NCBI GenBank assembly: GCA_900752065.1
Contig: CAADTT010000039.1
Coordinates: forward strand, 1 to 64,000
Source: Lachnospiraceae bacterium
Lineage (GTDB): Bacteria; Bacillota; Clostridia; Lachnospirales; Lachnospiraceae
DNA length: 64,000 nucleotides
Direction: 5' to 3'
The notes under the pieces are model-generated. The model was given only the letters and a program-made list of their open reading frames with translations, had not been told where the DNA came from and searched no databases. Positions within the stretch are counted from its first letter, which is position 1; every line of letters starts with the position of its first letter. Both the position numbers and the translations under genes were made by a program. Of the stretch, positions 26,888 through 36,000 are shown piece by piece.

Positions 26888-27631
26888 ATGCGTATTGCCA
26901 TTTGCGATGACAGTGTGAAAGACCAGGAGCATTTTATAAAAGCCCTGCATGGGTGGGATCCGACCATGCGGCCGGAATGCTTCTTAGACGGGACCTCGCT
27001 TCTTGCGGCGGCGCAGGAGGCAGCTCAGGGATTCTTTGACATTGTTTTTTTAGATATTTATATGCCCGGTGAGGATGGAGTGAAGATTGCGCAGGAGCTT
27101 AAGGCCATCTCACCCAAAACAGAGCTTGTGTTTGTGACTACCAGCGATGAGCATGCAGTGGAGGCATTTTCTCTTCATGCCCTGCATTATCTAGTCAAGC
27201 CGGTCACGACGGAGGGTATTGTGGAAGCCTTTCACCGTCTGACACAGCTTACAGGTACAAAAAAGCGTCCGGTGATCACCTTAAGTGTCGGACATGGGAG
27301 CCATACGGTGTATCTGGATGAGATCTGTTATATACAAAGTGTCAAGCATATGAAGGAAGTGTTCCTCACAGGCGGACGGCTGATCCGTGTGTGGACGTCT
27401 ATGGAGGAGCTGGAAGCAAGGCTGGGCCGGGATTTTCTGAGGCTGGGCCGGGGAACCTTCGTCAACATGGAACAGATCGAGCAGATGGGCGTGGACACCT
27501 GCATTCTGCGCAGCGGAATCCGGCTGGATTTGCCTCGGAGGGAGCGCACGGCGATCCGTGCCGCATATGATAATTTCCTTTTTACCCGCCTGTCCGAGAA
27601 AAAAGGTTTTGACAGGGAGGTGCATCCATGA
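26888..27631 (+). CDS. LytTR-family response regulator
   Basis: 247 residues. Receiver domain with acidic pair (CDDSV), phospho-acceptor Asp56 in FLDIYMPGEDG, Thr in FVTTSD and Lys in LVKPV. A LytTR DNA-binding domain follows (about 140-240, YIQSVKHMKEVFL, then FLRLGRGTFVNMEQIE). AgrA/VirR-type regulators bind tandem repeats two turns apart, which are present upstream. Its TGA overlaps the ATG of the next gene (ATGA), so the operon is translationally coupled with the sensor proteins. Confidence 0.9.
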   Translation: MRIAICDDSVKDQEHFIKALHGWDPTMRPECFLDGTSLLAAAQEAAQGFFDIVFLDIYMPGEDGVKIAQELKAISPKTELVFVTTSDEHAVEAFSLHALHYLVKPVTTEGIVEAFHRLTQLTGTKKRPVITLSVGHGSHTVYLDEICYIQSVKHMKEVFLTGGRLIRVWTSMEELEARLGRDFLRLGRGTFVNMEQIEQMGVDTCILRSGIRLDLPRRERTAIRAAYDNFLFTRLSEKKGFDREVHP

Positions 27632-28152
27632 TCCTTTACCTATGTCGTTTTGCCGGATTTTTCCTACAGTTTTATCCCTGCGCGCTGCTGTGCCTTGTCC
27701 CCGCCGGGGAGGAAAGTCTCCGATTTCCCAAAAAGAAGATCCTCTTCTGGGTGACGATGGCAGCATTGCTTCTTGCGGTATTGTTTCCACTGGTGCTGTC
27801 TGCGGGGAACTGGGGCGAAAACGCCTATGCGATCGCCAACCTGTATATGCTTGCTGCGATGGTGCTGTATGTAGCCGTGTATTTCTGGTTTTTCCGGGAG
27901 ACGCTGTCCAAAAAGCTGCTGATTATATTTTTGGTGATTTTTTATGCGGTCAGTCAGTTCGTTCTGGTGGTTTTTCTCATGCCTTTTATGGACAGATGGA
28001 ATTTTTTAGACAATGTATTTGTGCTGAATGATATTTATGGTTACGGCGTTTTTGTGTGGATGATCGATGATGCCATCGTGCTGCCTGTGGCAGTGGTGGC
28101 ATTTAGCCGTGTGGTGCGGGACTTTATTCAGGAGATTGAGACGAAAAAATGA
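27628..28152 (+). CDS. Membrane protein, putative sensor subunit of the GHKL kinase
   Basis: 174 residues with five or six hydrophobic segments (residues about 5-22, 35-55, 65-88, 93-117, 140-158) and a short charged C-terminus. It overlaps the regulator gene before it and the kinase gene after it by ATGA, which implies a fixed stoichiometry. In AgrC-like kinases the sensor is one multi-pass domain fused to the kinase; here the split suggests this protein is the ligand-sensing membrane part. No catalytic motif seen. Confidence 0.7.
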   Translation: MILYLCRFAGFFLQFYPCALLCLVPAGEESLRFPKKKILFWVTMAALLLAVLFPLVLSAGNWGENAYAIANLYMLAAMVLYVAVYFWFFRETLSKKLLIIFLVIFYAVSQFVLVVFLMPFMDRWNFLDNVFVLNDIYGYGVFVWMIDDAIVLPVAVVAFSRVVRDFIQEIETKK

Positions 28153-29015
28153 AACAGGAGTTTTTCCTGGTCATGTTCTCTACAATATTCTACATTGGCT
28201 CGGTGATTTACTTTGATTCCATCGTGTCAGATTTCTCGGTGGAGTTCCGGCGGATGTCCTGTCCGATGTTTCTGATTCTGACGCTGGTGCAGTGTCTGGT
28301 CTACTGGATGCTTTTGCGGGAATCTGTGCGGCGCAGGCGGGACCATGATCACAAGAAAGCACTGGAGATCCAGTCCCTTCAGTACGAGAATATCACCAGA
28401 GAGATGGAGAATGCCAGCCGGATGCGCCACGATATGCGTCACTGGCTGAACGGCCTGAACGACCTGCTGGAACAGAACAGGACGGAAGAAATGAAGGTGT
28501 ATCTGGCCCAGGTGATCGACCAGACAACCAGAAGAGAGAATGAAATTTACTGCCAAAATGTTGCTGTCAACGGTCTGCTGCAATATTATGTGGGGATTGC
28601 CCAGAGCGAGGGCATTGGTTGCCGGGTACAGGCTGACTGCGGCGACCTGACGATCTCGCCTACCGATCTTACGGTAATCTTTGGCAACGCCATGGAAAAC
28701 GCCATTCGTGCCTGCGGGTGCTTCTCCGGCAATCGTTATATTACCATTCAGGTGGGAACCATGGGAGGTTCCCTGGTGGTGCAGATCGAGAACCCCTGCA
28801 AGGAGATCCATCCTTCCGGAAAGTACCGGCTGGAAGGCGGTTTTCTTCCCGCGGCGGCGTTTGTAAGCGCCCGCGCAGGCGGCGGCAACGGGCTCAAAAG
28901 CATGGAATATACGGCCAGGAAATACGGAGGCAGCACATGGTTTCGGTATGACGAAACAGCGGAAACCTTTACAACGCGCATTCGGATGAACCTTTACCCG
29001 GAAATGACGGAATAA
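28149..29015 (+). CDS. GHKL (AgrC-like) sensor histidine kinase
   Basis: 288 residues. Two N-terminal membrane helices (about 4-22 and 38-58), then the DHp helix MRHDMRHWLNGLNDLL with the phospho-accepting His, and a GHKL ATPase with N box FGNAMENAIRAC, IENPC and the G box GGGNGLKSM. It pairs with the LytTR regulator two genes upstream. Peptide-responsive signalling is typical for this family. Confidence 0.87.
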   Translation: MKQEFFLVMFSTIFYIGSVIYFDSIVSDFSVEFRRMSCPMFLILTLVQCLVYWMLLRESVRRRRDHDHKKALEIQSLQYENITREMENASRMRHDMRHWLNGLNDLLEQNRTEEMKVYLAQVIDQTTRRENEIYCQNVAVNGLLQYYVGIAQSEGIGCRVQADCGDLTISPTDLTVIFGNAMENAIRACGCFSGNRYITIQVGTMGGSLVVQIENPCKEIHPSGKYRLEGGFLPAAAFVSARAGGGNGLKSMEYTARKYGGSTWFRYDETAETFTTRIRMNLYPEMTE

Positions 29016-29085
29016 CAGACGGCAGCGTTTGCAATGGGGTGAACGTGGATTGGAGGTATCCGTATATAGGATTTTGACCAGGATT

Positions 29086-29149
29086 GCACGAATGGTAGGG
29101 ATTGAACGCACCAATGGTTGAGTGGGATTTCTACCAATTATGATAAAAT
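29086..29149 (+). promoter_or_regulatory. LytTR operator pair with extended -10 promoter
   Basis: GCACGAATGGTA at 29086 and GCACCAATGGTT at 29108, 22 bases apart, match the repeats before the LytTR gene. An extended -10 (TGATAAAAT, 29141-29149) follows 36 bases after the start of the last copy, against 35 at the first site. This makes the Lgt-like gene, and perhaps the genes beyond it, part of the same regulon. Confidence 0.75.
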
Positions 29150-29199
29150 ATTGCTATATACGGAAAAGCTCCGGAAGATTATTTGGGGGAGGAAAAGCC

Positions 29200-29943
29200 A
29201 TGCTGGAATACATAGGAGGAGTCAAAAGCTATGACCTGTTTATCAATCTGGGAAGCGTTTTGGGCAGTATCCTGCTGATCGTTCTCTATTACAGAAAAAG
29301 CGGCTCCTGGAAAAAGACATTTGCCGTATTCCTGCTTTCCCTTGCAATCGTACAACTCGGGTTTTTCGCAGGGCGTCTCGTTCGGGGGATTTCCTATGGA
29401 GAAGGGGAGAGTTTAACGGAGCTTCTCACAACTCCTCAGGGAAATCATTTTATCGGGAGAGTGCTCTTTACGGTGTGGGTCTTCCCAGCGGCTTTCTGTT
29501 TGATCTTCAAAAAGAAAAAAGAGGAGTGGAAGGACTATCTGGACCTGCTGTGCGTCTTTCTGACCTTTCAGCATATTTTCAACCGCATTGCCTGCCTGTT
29601 TAACGGGTGCTGCGTGGGAAAGTATTATGACGGGATATTTGCACTGCGGTATTATGGGCAGGGAAAGAGCGGGGCGGGCTACAGTTATCCGGTATATCCC
29701 ACGCAGATGTTTGAGGTCGTTTGTATGCTTGTGCTGCTTGTGCTTCTGCTGTTCCTGTATAAGCGCCGCAGGCGGCTTCGGAATGTGTTCTGCGCCGGGT
29801 TTGCCCTGACGGTTTTTGTATCGGAATTTATGATGGATAAAAAAGGAGTCCTGCTGTTTGCCGGGCTTACCGCCATCCAGTATGCAGCGGTGCTGCTGGC
29901 ACTGACGGCGCTGGCGGGAAAGCTGTGGAGTAAGGATAATTGA
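29200..29943 (+). CDS. Lgt-like integral membrane protein
   Basis: 247 residues from ATG 29200 behind GGGGAGG; the in-frame GTG at 29122 lies upstream of the proposed transcription start and is rejected. About seven hydrophobic segments. The stretch HIFNRIACLFNGCCVGKYYD and the later YPTQMFEVV recall prolipoprotein diacylglyceryl transferases (GRxxNFxNGE and YPxQLYE positions), which attach diacylglycerol to lipoprotein Cys residues in the membrane. The usual Glu after Asn-Gly is replaced by Cys-Cys, so this is probably a divergent paralog rather than the housekeeping enzyme. LytTR repeats in its promoter link it to the adjacent sensor system. Confidence 0.7.
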   Translation: MLEYIGGVKSYDLFINLGSVLGSILLIVLYYRKSGSWKKTFAVFLLSLAIVQLGFFAGRLVRGISYGEGESLTELLTTPQGNHFIGRVLFTVWVFPAAFCLIFKKKKEEWKDYLDLLCVFLTFQHIFNRIACLFNGCCVGKYYDGIFALRYYGQGKSGAGYSYPVYPTQMFEVVCMLVLLVLLLFLYKRRRRLRNVFCAGFALTVFVSEFMMDKKGVLLFAGLTAIQYAAVLLALTALAGKLWSKDN

Positions 29944-30001
29944 ACACCGCATAACCGTTGGTGTTTTGATTATAGAGTACAAAAGATGAAAGGAGAAAGC
30001 T

Positions 30002-33000
30002 ATGACAAGAAAGGGAACTACAGGCGGGATCAGGAGATTCCTGGCCTTGTGCCTGAGTGCTTCCATGCTTTTTGCGGATGTTCTTCCGGCGGCGGCAGTT
30101 GGCGGCGGGGAGAGTTCTGTCCTGGACACAGGAGTGACGGACGAAGAGCTGAGGGAAGCGCTCGCACAGGAAGCGGAAGTCTACCCGGACGGCGGATTTG
30201 AGTTTTTCGAATCGCAGCTTACGGTGGAAGAGGGCGGGAAACAGCAGCTCGTGATCGTACGGCGCGGCGGCAGGTCGCAGGAAGCGACCGTGGACTTCAA
30301 GGCTGTAGATGTATCGGCAGCTTATGGCGAGGACTATCTTCTGACGGTAAAAGAGTCGGATTATCTTTCAAAAACTCTGGATGGAGAAGGCAAGCCCCTG
30401 TCGGATCTGAACACAGAGCTGGAAATTACGGGAGACGAAGAAACGCCGGGTACAGGGCAGGAGTCTGAGGAAGGCGAAGAAATGCCGGAAGTGGATGGAG
30501 CGCTTGAAACAGACGGCGGGAAAACGCTTCAAACCGTGTCTGCGCCGGGTACAGCGAAGAAGAAATCCTCCGGCAGTGCGCTGCAGGCGGCCAGGGATAC
30601 TTACCTCGGCTCAGAGTCCAGCAGCCTGAACTGGCAGGAGCTGGACGACGCGCAGAAGGCGGAGGCCGAGGCGCAGAGCGCAGCCTATGAGCAGGCGTAT
30701 GATGCGTTTGCAGGGGACATGTACGGTGTTTCCTATACCTTCACCTTCCAAAAGGGCGAATACAAAAAGGTCGTAGAGATCGAGACCATTGAGGATGAAT
30801 TGTCAGAGAGCGATGAGCAGGTGATGTTTCTGCTGAGCAACGCCAGTGCGGGCGAGATCGCGGGAACCTCCACGGCATATCTGAATATCACGGATAATGA
30901 CGAGGACGAAAAGGCAATCTTCGCCATGGAGGCCGGCGAGATCAGCGTGGACCGTTCTGAGGGTACGGCGACGGTGGTGGTGAACCGGGTATCCGGCATC
31001 CATAAGATTGCCAGCGTGATCGTGGGAACGGGTTCTGACACGGCGGTGTCAGGCGTGGACTACGAGGCGGTGCAGAAGGAAGTGATCTTCGCCCAGGGCG
31101 TAGCCTCTCAGACGGTGAAAATCCCGCTTCTTAACTATGCGGGCGCGCCGGAGACGGCACAGTTCCGGGTAGCCCTCGATGCGGAAAGCTCCTTCGTGCA
31201 GGAGGATCACGCGATCACGACCGTGACGCTGACGAACCGGGAGCCGGTGGCAGAGGAACCAGCAGCCGCAGAGGAAGAAGATGGGCAGCTTACGGCAGAT
31301 GCAGCGGCAGAGTGGTCAGACACAAAAAATGTCAGTACGTCTGCATCAGTGGCTAATAAGAAAACTGCATGGAGCGGGAGAAAGAGGATCTTGAGCGATG
31401 TGGATCTGAGTACCGCCGAATCGATCACGGTTACCTGGAAAAGTGATGAGGGAAGCTATACCTATCAGTACACGACAGGAAGCGGATGTAAGAAGAAGAC
31501 ACATACGGATACGGCAAGAGGCCGGGAGACTTATCTGTATATCAATGGAAATAATGTTCTGCAGCGTAACGATGTATTCTCCCAGACAAGCCAGACGGTC
31601 AATTTGAGCGATGTGTCAAAAACTACAAATGCATACCTGGATCTGGAAGTGAAAACCACAGGAGAAAACATGAACGCCACGGCAAGGATCAGCAAAGTGG
31701 TGATCAAGTATCCGGGTTATCAGTTTACCGTGGAGAACACAGAGTTTACGGACGGCGCATACAGCAACGTGTATACAGAGAAGATCTATACCGATGACGC
31801 AGACGCGAATCTGAGCAGCAATGGGCACAGATATAAGCTGGGAAACAAAATAAAGATCGGAGAGATCAAGGCATCAAAAAACGGGAGCAGCCAGCTCGAG
31901 AGATCGGTAACGCTGCACCGTGCCTGTGATACCGTTACCTTTGCCACCACATATTCAACAAATAAGAATTCCAATAACGTAGCGGTAAAGGCCGGATACA
32001 GCGGAAATGTCTATCTGGTGGGATACCAGCTCAAGAAGCCGGGGGGCCAGGGCTGGAGTCCGCTGATCAATCCGGAGGATATCCGGTTCGGGAAAGCCTT
32101 TATCACAAATTATAAAGGGTATCTCCACACCGGAAGGGAATTTATTGTAAGGCCGGTGTACCGTCCCTTTGAAGCGAGAGTCAGGTTCCAGAACGGCGAT
32201 GCAAAAAAGGGCGGCTATGCCAATGGATTTAAAACGAACGATGTGCTGCGCTGCACTACGCTGGATACGATCAAGGTGAGGGGAATCGCAAACCAGGGAT
32301 ATTCTGTGAAAGGATTTAACCTGGGCGTCCATAGTGATACGACTATCCATCAGGCGGGCATTACGCCAAACCTGCTGGCCTCCAGGGCAAACGGATATTA
32401 TGCACAGTCGGATAAAACGATCATCTCCGAAGCAAACAGGGTATCCGCAAGTAAATACAGAAAGATAGCTGTGACCACAGCCGTAGCAAACGCTTCCATT
32501 GGGAATGTGGTTACCTTTACGCCTACCGGAGAATACACCTATATCAATCCGGAATATTCCGTGCCCACGGTATTGGTGAAGGTCGATCCAAAAAGCAATG
32601 ACAAGGATAAAGGCGCGGTAGTCTATACGCCGCAGGATGGAACGGCTACGGAAGGCAGGGTGCTGACCGGAGATAAGGATCATCCAATGAAGATTGAGGG
32701 CGTTACCCAGAATAAGGAGTACACCATCAATGCGGTGACAGAGGATAACTATAAGGCATATTTTAAAAACTTTACCGGAGATGCCGATCAGAACGGAACG
32801 ATCACGACGGCGGAGGAAAAGGCGGTGGCGTCTTATAATTTTGTGCGTACTGCCAGCAACGGCAATACCTATACTTTCCGTCCGGTACTGGATCTTACCC
32901 TGATCTACTATGGTTTCTTCCCGGCAGTGGTAAACCGCTATGAGGGGACGATCGATGGCGTCGTGGCTTTGAGGGACAAGCCAATCTTCGGCAATCAGAC

Positions 33001-36000
33001 GACATTGACGGCCATCAACGGTGCACAGATATCCGTGGCAGGAATGACGACGGTATCTAAGGCAGACGCATATTTCGGCGGCGTCAATGAGAACGGGGGA
33101 GACGGGTATTTCTCACTTTCCAGCCGCGATTTTGTGTCCGGTGAGAACCAGACCGTAAATATTACTTATGACAATATCCGTCTGACGGCCAGCCAGGCAG
33201 TTAATGCGGCGGGGCTTTATGAACTGGATGCCTATGATACCATCGGCGTGTCACAGGCGGATGCTTATCGGGTGGAAGGAAGGAACGTAACGAAGATATC
33301 GCCCCATGATATTTCCAACGGGGACAAGACCTACCGGATCACCATACATACTTATTCAAAGAATGACACAGTGGCTGCAAAGAAAGCCGTCTATGCCTTT
33401 TACCGGAAGGACGGTTCCCAGATCACGACGAAAGAGGTTACGAGCAGCAACGGAATCTTCACGCTGGACTTTAACCCGGCATCCCTTGGCATTACCCCGG
33501 GGGCATCCATGAGCGTAAAGTTCTTTGACCAGAATCAGGTGGGATACTTCGAGCATGACATGGGCTTTACCTTTTCGGAAGCGCTGGGAATTCTGAGCTT
33601 CTTATCGAGCTTCAACTTTGGCGGCGCGGAGAAGGCCATTGAGATCGTGGGCGTAATCGACTCTGTCTTTGATTTCGGATGGGATGGGGACATTGATAAG
33701 ATTGCCACAAATTCTGGCGATTCCAGTACAAAAACCATCAGCATCGGCTACAGCTTTAGCACGAAAAAGGAGCTGACTGAGGAAGACAAGGAGAAAAAGC
33801 AGGCGGTAAAGGATGCGGCGAAGGGCGCAGGCACGTCAGCGGAACAGAAGAAGCAGCAGAAGGAGGCTGCAGACGCAGCGGTAGACAAGGGCGGAAATGG
33901 AGCCAAGAAGAAAACGGAGATCGGGGCGAGCGCTTCCATCGAGATGAGCTTTGGCCTTGAGATCAATATGGGTAAATCGACCAGCAAGGAGCATAGGGGC
34001 GAGTGGTATTTTAAGGACATGATGCTGACGGCATCTGCTGCAGGCGGTGTGGATGTGACGATTTCTTATGTCACGCCGATCGGAATACCGATCCGTGTAG
34101 GCATTTCTACGGGAGTGTCCGGCTCGGCAACGATGATCATCGAGCAGAATTACAGCAAGGATGAGTATTACTTCTCCCAGGTTACCGATACGGCAGCAGG
34201 AAAGATCGACATTTTTGACTTTAATATGAAGAAGGGTGACCGGGCGTTTGATGCCTACGGGATCTTTACCGTCGCGCCCTATCTTGACCTGAGTGCAGGC
34301 GCGGGCTTTGACTTCCTGAACCTGATGGTGGGAGGACGCGCGGACTTTGATATGAATTTCTACACCCGTTCAGATCAGACGAATACGGGAAATGTGAAGT
34401 TCTCCGCGTATATTTCGCTGAAAATCCTCTTCTTTACCAAGAAGTGGAATCTGACGAGCACCACCGTGAATATGTTCGGCGAATCCAGCAGCCTGGAAGA
34501 GATGGCAGGCGGTGCGGATTATACCTATGAAAGCCTTGCAACTATGGAAGTGGACAGCCGTGCTTACCTGAAGAACCGTTCCGGCTGGATGGGTGAAAAG
34601 AAGATCCAGGCGAGAAGCGTGGCATCCACCAGCGGCATCAGCGAAATGCTGCTGCAAAGCGGTATGAACCCGAACCCGGATATCCAGATGACAGCGCTCT
34701 CGAACGGAAAGTACCTGGCGGTCTTCCTGGATGACAATATGGAAGAAGATACTTATAACTGCACACATGTTTACTATACGGTCGGTGATGGAAATAATTG
34801 GAAGAAACCAGAGATGATCGAGACGGACGGGACGACGGACGACGCGCCGGCAATCTTTGATCTGGGAGAGAGGGGCGTCTATGTAGCATGGTCCAGTGCG
34901 GACAGGAAGCTTACAGAGGATGACACGGTGATCTCCAGCCTGAATTCCATGAATATCCATGGAGCCTTCTTTAACACTGATGCGGAGGAATTCGGGGAGA
35001 TCCAGGAGATCACGAAGACAGATCCGTATCATTATACCGATGAGGAAGGTACGCTGATCGCAGATAACGTGGCAGATGTGGAACCGCATATTTCCTATGA
35101 CCCGGACACTGACCGGATGCTGATGTTCTATACAAAGATCGAGTATGAGAGCACTGCAGAGGATGACGAGGGACTGGTAGGAGATGTGGCGAAGCCTTAC
35201 AGCCTGATCGCATACCGCGTGTATGACTTTACTTCCAATACATGGGTAAATACCTATGAGACAAGCGAAGGACTGGATGAGGATTACACAAAGGCATGGT
35301 ACGGGCAGAGGTTCCTGGAGCTGTCACCGCTGGCAGAAGTAGAGGAAGAGCTGGACGGAAACGGCTACTGGACGAAGGAGCCGGTGATCAGTAAGTACCA
35401 GAAGGCTTCTTATACAGGAACGGATGGCGTTGTTTATGAGCAGGATCCGATCATCCTTGAGTCAGAGGTGGCGACCTACAACGGGCTGGCGCTGTACGCC
35501 TATGTGCTTGATTATGACGGAAATAAAGAGACGGAGACAGACAGGGATATTTTCCTCCAGATCTACAACTATGTGGAGAATAGCTTTACACATCCGATCA
35601 TGGTGACAACGAGCCGCAGCATACCGGAATCTGCCATCTCCTTTGGCAGGAGCGGCGGTACGACACTCCTTACCTATGTGGCGGAGAACACCCTGTATGC
35701 GTTGAATCTTTCTTATGTGGTAAAGAACCGTCTGATCCGGACGGATGTGGATGGAAGGCCGTTCTACTACATTGACAAGGCGGCGCCTACCGGGGAAGAG
35801 GGACCGGATGACAGCGTGTATATGCCTCCGGTATTCGTGGCAGGAGAGAAGCTTGAGGAAACCACAGGCGGCTCTTCCGATATGGAGGATGAAGGCAGCA
35901 CAGGCGCATGGGAAGAGGAGCCCGCAGGAGCAGCCGAAGAGGCTGGTGCAGAGGAGACGTCCGGCGCAATTGTGGACTATAAGATTGCCTCTACCGATAA

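Noticed and set aside
27628..29015. Sensor kinase broken by a frameshift
   Set aside because: Both parts have their own ATG in an ATGA overlap, and the second begins with its own membrane helix; a two-protein sensor is more likely.
30002..30070. Giant protein as a wall-anchored LPXTG protein
   Set aside because: A signal peptide is present, but the C-terminus is an LRR module with no LPXTG, hydrophobic stretch or basic tail.
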